Part shown: positions 13,016 to 25,100 of the stretch, in pieces
Numbering within the stretch: position 1 is the stretch's first letter
Layout: the number at the start of each line of letters is the position of its first letter
DNA from: Phallusia mammillata
Lineage: Eukaryota; Chordata; Ascidiacea; Phlebobranchia; Ascidiidae
Reading direction: 5' to 3'
Assembly (NCBI GenBank): GCA_003260075.1
Contig: QLIY01000678.1
Location: forward strand, 22,164 to 86,163
DNA length: 64,000 nt
Made by a program: the position numbers and the translations under genes
Notes under the pieces: model-generated
What the model saw: the letters and a program-made list of their open reading frames with translations, nothing else
Databases searched by the model: none
Told to the model about the DNA's origin: nothing

Positions 13016-16000
13016 TTTTAGGAACCCCTCGTATTGAAGGCAATTTAACCGTGCAAGAAGGTGAAAATGTAACCATTGTTTGCAATTCATCTGTCCCACT
13101 TAATACTTCATATGACTTTCAACCCTCAAATGTAACTGGAGTGTCTGTGCATAAAAATGAGTTACAAATACAAAATGTGTCTGGGATACATGGTGGAAAT
13201 TACACTTGCTACACATATGATGAGTTTGTTAATGGCTCAGAAGTCTTTGTTCTAAACGTTACATGTGAGTTTTACATGCATGGGCACCTTTGTGGTAGAA
13301 TCAGAAGAAAGGTTGTTTTATTCCTTCAATTCTTCCAATCAAAAACCAGCTTGATTTAATTGGATTATTGTGTTTTTGTGGTCTGACTTAAACAGCAGTT
13401 TTGGATTTTTATGTTTAAATATTTCACATCACATAATTGGTTTGTCATTTGTTTATTTTTGACTTGGTTCCATAAATTTGTTCAATAGGTTTAGTGTACA
13501 GTTGATCTCTTAGNACAGTTGATGTCTTAGAAACTTGGATGATTTTGCAGTTGAAGTGTTTTAAATGTGCTCCATTTCCTGGGACACATTCTGTATTAAA
13601 CTCTATTGTTTACATGTATATCCACACCTTAAAGTGGTGTGTAGCTTAAAACTCTTTGTACAATCAAAAACTATGAACTTGTGTTAAGGATTATTGTGAA
13701 GTTCACCTGTTTTTGTCATATTTTTGGATTGATTTTGTAACATAAATTTCACCCCCCCCCCAACTCTATCATTTACATGTATGTCCACACCTTGAAAAGT
13801 GGTGTGTAGCTTTAAACTCTTTGTACAATCAAAAACTATGAACTTGTATTTAGGATTATTGTGAAGTTCACCTGTTTTTGTCATACTTTTGGATTGATTT
13901 TGAAACATAAATCTTTGATTTTTAAATATTTTGGGTATTTACATGATAAAATTGTGAGAAGATTATAAAAGTATGTATATTTGCTTTTTCATAAATTTGC
14001 GGTTTGTTTTGATATCATCACTGTAAACCCCCCCCCCCACAATACAAAATGTTGTTGGAACAACAGAAATTAAAAATATTGCTATAATTCCACCCCCCCC
14101 CCACAGTTGATCTCTTAGAAACTTGGATGATTTTGCAGTTGAAGTGTTTTGATGTGCTCCATTTCCTGGGACACATTCTCTATTAAACTCTATCATTTAC
14201 ATGTATGTCCACACCTTGAAAAGTGGTGTGTAGTGTAAAACTCTTTGTATAATCAAAAACTATGAACTTGTATTATAGATTATTGTGAAGTTCACCTGTT
14301 TTTGTCATATTTTTGGATTGATTTTGAAACATAAATTTCAATTTTTAAATATTGAGTATTTACATGATAAAATTGTAAGAAGATTATAAAAGTATGTATA
14401 TTTGCTTTTTCATAAATTTGTGGTTTGTTTTGATATCATCACTGTAATTTTTTTTACTGTATACAATTTCTTATAAACTGTTAGCAATTAACAGTTACAT
14501 GTTTGTGGGCACTTAAGCACTGTTTCCTTTTTTATTTTACTTTATGCAGCTAGGTACATAAGTCATCTGATTTGTGTAACGGAGATTGGTACAAGTATAG
14601 AAAACTTACAAGTTGCTTGAAAAATGCAACGCTTCAGTTTGATCACAGTTATAATGTACAATAATATATTTTTTCTACTGTATGTTCTTGAAAGACCCAA
14701 AACTTTTCGTGTTTTTTTCCAGACCGGCCAACAGAAGTGCGAACCAATTTTAACTTTACTGGTAGCTATCTGCTGCAGGGAAATACATACTTTCTCAATG
14801 GTTCCCAAACACTTGAAATAGATTGCAGTTTTAAATCAAATCCTAAATTGTCTAACACCACCTGGTTCAACAATAGTGAGATCATATCTAAACACCAGAG
14901 TATAAAAAACTGCACATTGATTCATAACATATCTAGTCAAGCTTTTATCCATGGCACAATACAAAATGTTGTTGGAACAACAGAAATAAAAAAATCTTTC
15001 TATAGTTCTGGTTTCAATAATCAGTAAGTGTTGATGATGACATACCATCACATAAATTTNCATATTGTTTTACAGTAGAAAGAGATGACACTTTAAATAT
15101 CAGTGATTCATTGATTAAAAATCTTGAAAACTGGATTTTTTTTGCTGTTGATCTACTTGTTTGGTCCAATTTTTCAGAACAAGATCTATATTTCAAAAGT
15201 ATTTTGACAGTGTTTCTGACTTGGATCCATGAATTTGTTCAATGTGTTTAGTGTATAGTTGATCTCTTAGAAACTTGAATGATTTTGCATTGAAGTGTTT
15301 AATAGTGTTTTAATGTGCTCTATTCCCTGGGACACTTGCACTATTAAACTCTATCGTTTACATGTATGTCCACACCTTGGAAAGTGGTGTGAAGTTCAAA
15401 ACTCTTAATATTATCAAAAACTATGAACTAGTGATTATTGTAAAGTTCTATGTTTTGTCAAATTTTAGGGTTGTTTTTGTAACATAAATAATTATTTTTA
15501 TTTTTTTTGGTCAGTCACATAATAAACTTATTAGAAGAGGAGATATGTATGTTTTTCTGTTAGCAAAAAAACTGTTAGCAATCAACAGTTACATGTTTGT
15601 GGACACTCAAGAACTTTTACCTTATTTTATTTTACCTAATTCAGCTGGTTATATAATGTAAGTCATTTTATTTTTATAATGGAGATTGGTACAAATGTAG
15701 AGAATTATTACAAGTTGATTGAAAAAATGCAACAGTTCAGTTTAATCACAGCTACTATGTACAATACTATATTTTGTTGTACTGCTGTTTGTATTCTAAT
15801 GTTATAAGACCCAATGCTTCAGAGATCATTTTTTTCCAGACCAGCCATCAGAAGTTCAAACCAATTTTAGTTTTACTGGACGCTATCTGCTGCAGGGAAA
15901 TACATACTTTCTCAATGGTTCCCAAACACTTGAAATAGATTGCAATTTTAAATCAAATCCTAAATTGTCTAATACCACCTGGTTCAACAATAGTGAGATC

Positions 16001-19000
16001 ATATCTGAGCACCAGAGTATAAAAAACTGCACATTGATTCATAACATATCTAGTCCAGCTTTCATCAATGGCACAATACAAAATGTTGTTGGAACAACAG
16101 AAATAAAAAGTCTTTCTATAGTTCCGGTTTCAATAATCAGTAAGTGTTGATGATGACATACCATCACATAAATTTTTAACGCAACAAAAACACTCAATTT
16201 TAGGAACCCCTCGTATTGAAGGCAATTTAACCGTGCAAGAAGGTGAAAATGTAACCATTGTTTGCAATTCATCTGTCCCACTTAATACTTCATATGACTT
16301 TCAACCCTCAAATGTAACTGGAGTGTCTGTGCATAAAAATGAGTTACAAATACAAAATGTGTCTGGGATACATGGTGGAAATTACACTTGCTACACATAT
16401 GATGAGTTTGTTAATGGCTCAGAAGTCTTTGTTCTAAATGTTACATGTGAGTTTTACATGCATGGGCACCTTTGTGGTAAGATCAGAAGAAAGGTTGTTT
16501 TATTCCTTCAATTCTTCCAATCAAAAACAAGTTGATTTAATTGGATTATTGTGGTTTTGTGGTCTGACTTAAACAGCAGTTTTAGATTTTTATGTTTACA
16601 TGTTTCACATCACATAATTGGTTTGTCATTTGTTGTTGTTTTTCTGACTTGGTTCCATAAATTTGTTCAATAGGTTTAGTGTACAGTTCATCTCTTAGAA
16701 ACTTTGATGATTTTGCAGTTGAAGTGTTTTGATGTGCTCCATTTCCTGGGACACATTCTCTATTAAACTCTATCATTTACATGTATGTCCACACCTTGAA
16801 AAGTGGTGTGTAGCTTTAAACTCTTTGTACAATCAAAAACTATGAACTTGTATTTAGGATTATTGTGAAGTTCACCTGTTTTTGTCATACTTTTGGATTG
16901 ATTTTGAAACATAAATCTTTGATTTTTAAATATTTTGGGTATTTACATGATAAAATTGTGAGAAGATTATAAAAGTATGAATGTTTGCTTTTTCATAAAT
17001 TTGCGGTTTGTTTTGATATCATCACTGTAAATTTTTTTACTGTATACAATTTCTTATGAACTGTTAGCAATTAACAGTTACATGTTTGTGGGCACTCAAG
17101 CACTGTTTCCTTTTTTATTTTACTTTATGCAGCTAGGTATATAAGTCATCTGATTTGTGTAACTGAGATTGGTACAAGTATGGAAAACTTACAAGTTGCT
17201 TGAAAAATGCAACGCTTCAGTTTGATCACAGTTATAATGTACAATAATATATTTTTTCTACTATATGTTCTTGAAAGACCCAAAACTTTTCGTGTTTTTT
17301 TCCAGACCGGCCAACAGAAGTGCGAACCAATTTTAACTTTACTGGTAGCTATCTGCTGCAGGGAAATACATACTTTCTCAATGGTTCCCAAACACTTGAA
17401 ATAGATTGCAGTTTTAAATCAAATCCTAAATTGTCTAACACCACCTGGTTCAACAATAGTGAGATCATATCCGAGTACCAGAGAGAACAAAACTGCACAT
17501 TGATTCATAACATATCTAGTCCAGCTTTCATCAATGGCACAATACAAAATGTTGTTGGAACAACAGAAATTAAAAATATTTCTATCATTCCAGTTTCAAT
17601 AATCAGTAAGTGTTGATGATGAAATACCATCACATCAATTTTAAACACAACAAAAACACTCAATTTTAGGAACCCCTCGTATTGAAGGCAATTTAACTGT
17701 GCAAGAAGGTGAAAATGTAACCATTGTTTGCAATTCATCTGTTCCACTTAATACTTCATATGACTTTCATTACCCAAATGGAACTGGAGTTAATATCCTT
17801 AAAAATGAGTATGGGTGCGGGGACCCATTCATGTTTGTTTGCAAAAACAATCATGTGTGTGTATCAAATGATGTGTATAGTAAATCCATAAATATGGTAG
17901 TCATTATGCAAAATGGAAATATATAGGAAAGCCACCATTTTAGTTTGTTGTTAAAAACCTAAAAATAATTATTATACCGTAATCGATCTATATAAATGGG
18001 TGTGTGAAGACAGGCTCGTTTTTGCTTGCAAAAACAATCATTTTGATTGGTCAACTTTTGTCCTTCTTTGCTTCTGGGTGTAAAACATCTACCACTTCTC
18101 NTAGTTACAACAGTAGACAGGTGTTTATGTACCATGTACCTGGCTTGCTTAGAAGCACACATTTTTCACTGTATAGAAAGTCTTGCATACTAGTTGAATG
18201 GTTTTGGTTGCTTGTGAAACATCAAGCTGTAAGACTGTTTCTTTTTTGATACATATATTATGCTGAGTTTGTAAACATGCATTTTATTTAGATGTGCCAT
18301 TCTGGTTAAACGGAAATAGATACAATTGCCCATCTCCATGCTCCTTTCAATTCAGATCAAATCCACAAGCAAGCTGGGCACTTTACAAACAAGGTAGGTA
18401 AATAGCTGTAAATAAGTAGTTCAATTATATTGCCATCAATTTATATTGAAGAGGATTCAATTTTAGGATGACTAATAAAATCCTGCTTGTGATTTTTACC
18501 TGCTGTTTGTTTATTTTCTAGTATTTTCTAATAGCCGTGTTTTTGAGACCCTATTTCATCAGAGGTACTCTTTACTGTCTGGCTGACTTAAATTTATTTT
18601 CAATTTTATCTCCACATGGGACAGTTTACATTAAAGACATGGACTAAAAATGAAACCACTGCTTTGAGCATATTATTGCTGAAGGAATTTTTTTTTCTTA
18701 GGTGAAAATATTACTTCAAAAGGAAATGTAGCTAAGATATCATCTGGGAATTGGAGCTTTTCAACTGATGTAAGCTATAACACTTAATATTGTTTTAGTT
18801 AGGTGTGTGTAATAAGAAAAAGGATGAACATTCTTTTCCACATAAGTAGTGTGTATGTGAACAGTTGATGTAACAATTTTGTTCATGTCAGCCTGTTGTA
18901 GCTTCATTCAAGTTGTCAATGGTGTAAAAAAGCACACAAATTTTGTTACTTCATTTTGTAACTAAACACCCTGTAAGTGAGTCAACAAGACACAGTGAGT

Positions 19001-19105
19001 CAACAAGAGCTTTTGCGGGTTTGATTTAAAGTTATGCTGGGTATGCAGAGTAATTTAGTACATTACATATCTATTTACTGTAACAAATTAGCATTATGCC
19101 GTGGT

Positions 19106-19154
<49 letters not shown>

Positions 19155-22100
19155 CAGTTTGTCTGCACACTATGTAGTTTTTGTTCCTGATAAGGGAATA
19201 GTTGAAGAGCAAATGTTTTGTTTTATAATATATGAATTTTAAAGGAACCTACCTCAAATGCCACTTACACCCTGCAAGTGTCAAATGGGGTTGGATCAGT
19301 GAATTTCAGCTTTGTTATCGGGGATCCACTACCCCCCACTACCCCACCTATGCCACAGCCCCTTCCTATAGCAGCAATCGCTGGAGCAGCAGGAGCGGCT
19401 GTTGTTATTCTGATCATTGTTCTTGCAGTGCTAGGGGGGGGGGTCGCAACAAAGAAAAAGGTTCTTATAACTGTAGATTATTACAATGTTATGAATATGT
19501 CTAAAAAAGATCCCATGTTACAGTTTGCTATGTCAATAAGTTTGATTCTTTTTGTGTACCTAATATAGGTACCTAGAGTATAGATTGACGTTCTAAAAAT
19601 TAATCAATAATGTTAACATTTTATTATTTGTTTTTCTGCTAAACACTTTTTCTCCATTTTAAGCAATGACTGTAATTGGAAAAGGTGTACCCTTTTATAA
19701 AATACCTTTTTGTGTGTTTGAAAGGCTGAGAAAATTGTAGTTAGTGGGTCTGACAAACATATTTTTTCTTATATATATCATAGTATGAACAGCCTTATTA
19801 ATTGGCATAAACAAGTTTTCATGTCATGTTGCTAAAATTTATTGTGTTGAATTTTGTGTCAGTGGAAATGAGTTGGAAAAAAATGTGAACAAAAATAGGA
19901 GTACCTTGTTTTATTATGTCACAGATGAAAAAGAAGTTAGAGAAAACCCACTTTATGGAAGTGCTCAAAATGCTGGGGGTAATGGGGCTGTTGATACTGA
20001 AGCCAACAAAAAGAAAAAGAAGACTAAAGAGATGAAAGTGAATGTTGCTTACCAGCCTGCCTCACCTGATGTTATAGAAGATGCCTATGGTGGGGTCAAC
20101 ACAGGTTGTGTATGCCAGAACTTGACACAATTGTGTTATTCAGGATGCTTAATTGTACTATTTCTATAATTAAGGTGAAAGGGAGATGAAAGACAACATA
20201 CTTTATGGATCATCTGGACCATCAGCTCAGCCAATGGAAGATGCTTATGCTGAAGTGAACAAGGGAAAGAAAAACAAAAAGGGTAAGTTGTCTTGAATTT
20301 AGTAACCTTCTCTACCATAATCGTTTTATTTGTGACATGTTTTTACACAAAAAGGTAAAAAAGAAATGAAAGTGAATGTGGCATATGTACCAACTCNTCC
20401 CACTTAATACTTCATATGACTTTCATTACCCAAATGCAACTGGAGTGTCTGTCCATGAAAATGTGTTACAAATACAAAATGTGTCTTGGATACATGGTGG
20501 AAATTACACCTGCTACACATATGATGAGTTTGTTAATGGCTCAGAAGTCTTTGTTATGAATGTCACATGTGAGTTTTACATGCATGGGTGCTTAAGTGTA
20601 GAACCAGAATGAAGGTTGTTTTAATTCTTCATGTCTTCAAATCAAAAATCAAGAATTATTTACCTGGTTTGATGTAATTTGTGGTTTAAATTTAAATTGT
20701 CAATTTTTGCATGTTGAACACCTGTGCACAGAAAATTTGGTGGTTTGTGATTTTTGTTGTGTTACATACTCTTTGTCATTAAAAAAATAGAAAATAAAAT
20801 TTCCGTGATACTTTTGACAAATACATAGCAGTTGGTGTGACAATGGTCTTACAAATACTTTCTTTTCGAATTCTTTTCTGATCTTTTATACCCAGAAAAT
20901 ATCCCTGAAATCACAATTCAGTTATTTGTTGTAATCTTTGCATGGCACTGTACTTAAGGTCTTGAAAAAAGTAGTTCAAGTCATGTTTTTTTGTAATTGT
21001 GCTTCATTCTGGCAAATAAAAAGTTAACACTACTTGCTGTTGCTTACTTTAAAAGCATGTGTAGGCAATAACATTGTATAAATGACATTGACAGACATTG
21101 GTGCATGAAAAACTAGTGAAACTAAAATGTCCTTTCCTAAAATGTTATGAAAAGTGGGTTGTGGTGATTATTAATTCTTACAGAGTTTTAGTTACAACAG
21201 TAGACAGGTGTTTATGTACCATGTACCTGGCTTGCTTAGAAGCACACATTTTTCACTGTATAGAAAGTCTTGCATACTAGTTGAATGGTTTTGGTTGCTT
21301 GTGAAACATCAAGCTGTAAGACTGTTTCTTTTTTGATACATATATTATGCTGAGTTTGTAAACATGCATTTTATTTAGATGTGCCATTCTGGTTAAACGG
21401 AAATAGATACAATTGCCCATCTCCATGCTCCTTTCAATTCAGATCAAATCCACAAGCAAGCTGGGCACTTTACAAACAAGGTAGGTAAATAGCTGTAAAT
21501 AAGTAGTTCAATTATATTGCCATCAATTTATATTGAAGAGGATTCAATTTTAGGATGACTAATAAAATCCTGCTTGTGATTTTTACCTGCTGTTTGTTTA
21601 TTTTCTAGTATTTTCTAATAGCCGTGTTTTTGAGACCCTATTTCATCAGAGGTACTCTTTACTGTCTGGCTGACTTAAATTTATTTTCAATTTTATCTCC
21701 ACATGGGACAGTTTACATTAAAGACATGGACTAAAAATGAAACCACTGCTTTGAGCATATTATTGCTGAAGGAATTTTTTTTTCTTAGGTGAAAATATTA
21801 CTTCAAAAGGAAATGTAGCTAAGATATCATCTGGGAATTGGAGCTTTTCAACTGATGTAAGCTATAACACTTAATATTGTTTTAGTTAGGTGTGTGTAAT
21901 AAGAAAAAGGATGAACATTCTTTTCCACATAAGTAGTGTGTATGTGAACAGTTGATGTAACAATTTTGTTCATGTCAGCCTGTTGTAGCTTCATTCAAGT
22001 TGTCAATGGTGTAAAAAAGCACACAAATTTTGTTACTTCATTTTGTAACTAAACACCCTGTAAGTGAGTCAACAAGACACAGTGAGTCAACAAGAGCTTT

Positions 22101-25100
22101 TGCGGGTTTGATTTAAAGTTATGCTGGGTATGCAGAGTAATTTAGTACATTACATATCTATTTACTGTAACAAATTAGCATTATGCCGTGGTGGTACTGA
22201 CATTCTTTTCAGTTTGTCTGCACACTATGTAGTTTTTGTTCCTGATAAGGGAATAGTTGAAGAGCAAATGTTTTGTTTTATAATATATGAATTTTAAAGG
22301 AACCTACCTCAAATGCCACTTACACCCTGCAAGTGTCAAATGGGGTTGGATCAGTGAATTTCAGCTTTGTTATCGGGGATCCACTACCCCCCACTACCCC
22401 ACCTATGCCACAGCCCCTTCCTATAGCAGCAATCGCTGGAGCAGCAGGAGCGGCTGTTGTTATTCTGATCATTGTTCTTGCAGTGCTATTTTACAGACGT
22501 CGCAACAAAGAAAAAGGTTCTTATAACTGTAGATTATTACAATGTTATGAATATGTCTAAAAAAGATCCCATGTTACAGTTTGCTATGTCAATAAGTTTG
22601 ATTCTTTTTGTGTACCTAATATAGGTACCTAGAGTATAGATTGACGTTCTAAAAATTAANATGTTTCATAAATTTGCGGTTTGTTTTGATATCATCACTG
22701 TAAATTTTTTTACTGTATACAATTTCTTATAAACTGTTAGCAATTAACAGTTACATGTTTGTGGGCACTTAAGCACTGTTCCCTTTTTTTATTTTACTTT
22801 ATGCATGTACATAAGTCATCTGATTTGTGTAACGGAGATTGGTACAAGTATAGAAAACTTACAAGTTGCTTGAAAAATGCAACGCTTCAGTTTGATCACA
22901 GTTATAATGTACAATAATATATTTTTTCTACTGTATGTTCTTGAAAGACCCAAAACTTTTCGTGTTTTTTTCCAGACCGGCCAACAGAAGTGCGAACCAA
23001 TTTTAACTTTACTGGTAGCTATCTGCTGCAGGGAAATACATACTTTCTCAATGGTTCCCAAACACTTGAAATAGATTGCAGTTTTAAATCAAATCCTAAA
23101 TTGTCTAACACCACCTGGTTCAACAATAGTGAGATCATATCTNGCAGACCTTATGTTATATTTATTTATTCATGTTAACTTTTTATTCTTTTACTCACAG
23201 AAAAGGAAATGAAGGACAATATTCTGTATGCTACATCCCAAGCTGGTGGAAGTATGGATGATGCTTATGCACAGGTTGACAAGGGAAAGAAAAAAGCTGG
23301 TAAGTTTTGTAGGCATTCATTTATTAAGAAAACTTGCTGTTCGTGTTTAGGACATTTCAATGTTTGATATTATGCCTAAGTTTGTTGTTTTCCCCCCCCC
23401 CATGGATGATGCTTATGCCCAGGTTGACAAGGGAAAGAAAAAAGCTGGTCAGTTTTGTAGGCATTCATTTATTTAAAAAGCTGTCTGTTCATGTTTCATG
23501 ACATTTCAATGTTTGATAATATGCCTAAGTTTGTTGTTTAAACCTTATATTTTAATTCTCTTATTCCAAACACTAGGTACAATATAACCTTGATCAAAAA
23601 CAAAAGTAGCAGTGTGCTTTGCAGCGAAAATATTTCATTAAAGGTGTTCCATTTGTATTTTTTGTTAATAGGCAACAGTTACGGTGAATCAAGCCAGGGT
23701 GCCACCTACTCTGAAGTGAACAAGCCAAAGAAGAAAAACAAACAACCTCCTCCTCCCACTAGTCCTACTCAGGATGGTATGTGTTTGTCTTTCCCACATA
23801 GTAAACTTAAAAATGGATCCTTTGCCTCCTGTCTTAATGCTGCACTGTTAACATTTCCTTTATTTTGTGTTGTGGGTAGTTGCTTTTTTAATAATAGAAA
23901 TTGTAACAGCCAATTAATAGAATTTGTAACAGTCTATTAATTGTAACAGCCAATAAACATGTGGTTAGTAACTGTAGTACATGACCAAATATGACACATT
24001 AGTACAATAAGCATTAATGATGTACTTGTCAAAGCCTTTAATAATAGGTAATTCATACTTTTACCATATACCTAAAACTAGAACCTCCCAGTTTATTGCT
24101 TGGTGAATGATGATTGTAATAAACCACCCCCCCCCCCATAAACATGTGGTTAGTAACTGTAGTACATGACCAAATATGACACATTTGTACAATTACCATT
24201 AATGATGTACTTGTCAAAACTATTAATAATAAGGTATTCATACTTTTACTGTATACCTAAAACTAGAACCTCCCGGTTTATTGCTTGGTGAATGATGACT
24301 GTAATAAACCGTATGTGTATTAATTAAGGTTCATTAAAAAGTTAATACATTCTTTTTAAGATTTTTAAATTGATTTAATAAAAATATTTTACCAAATTTA
24401 ATTGTTTTTACCCACGCCTTTGTTCTTATGCTATTGTTAATTTTTTTTAGATGATCCCTATGCAGAAGTTGACCTGCATGGACAGGTAATTTTTTTTTAA
24501 ATAAACATTATGTTTTTTGGCTCATAAACATATATTTACCCCCCCCCCTACCAAATTTAATTGTTTTTACCTGCGCCTTTGTTCTTATGCTATTGTTAAT
24601 TTTTTTAGATGATCCCTATGCAGAAGTTGACCTGCATGGACAGGTAAATTTTTTTTAAATAAACATTATGTTTTTTGGCTCATAAACATATATTTGACTG
24701 TTGAATTTTGCTATAGGAGAATAACTAGACAGGATTTTGTGTAAGTTAAAACATAAAGCATGGTTCTTTATGCGTTCAAGTTGACAACCAAATGTTTTTG
24801 TTTAAATTATTTTTATGCATGTGTTGTTTTTTTGTTTTGATTTTTTGGCCTTGTTTGTGCATGTTTTTATGATTGCTTGTAAATCTTAATACTTTGATGT
24901 ACTTTAATGAATTAATAGTTTACCAATTACACAATACTTCATTTGCTCTGCAAGGGATTTGTCACCCTGTCAAGCAGTAGCAATTTATTTTGTGGGTTGT
25001 AAGATGTAACACAATGCATGGGTCACCAGCTATTATCACACCTAGGTGGTACCGAACCACCAACAACTCAGTGATATTGTAAAAGCTATGATGACTGTTG

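Noticed and set aside
24451..24643. Tandem duplication of the DPYAEV micro-exon
   Set aside because: Copies and flanks are nearly identical and separated by exactly 10 C, so it is best explained as a contig overlap.
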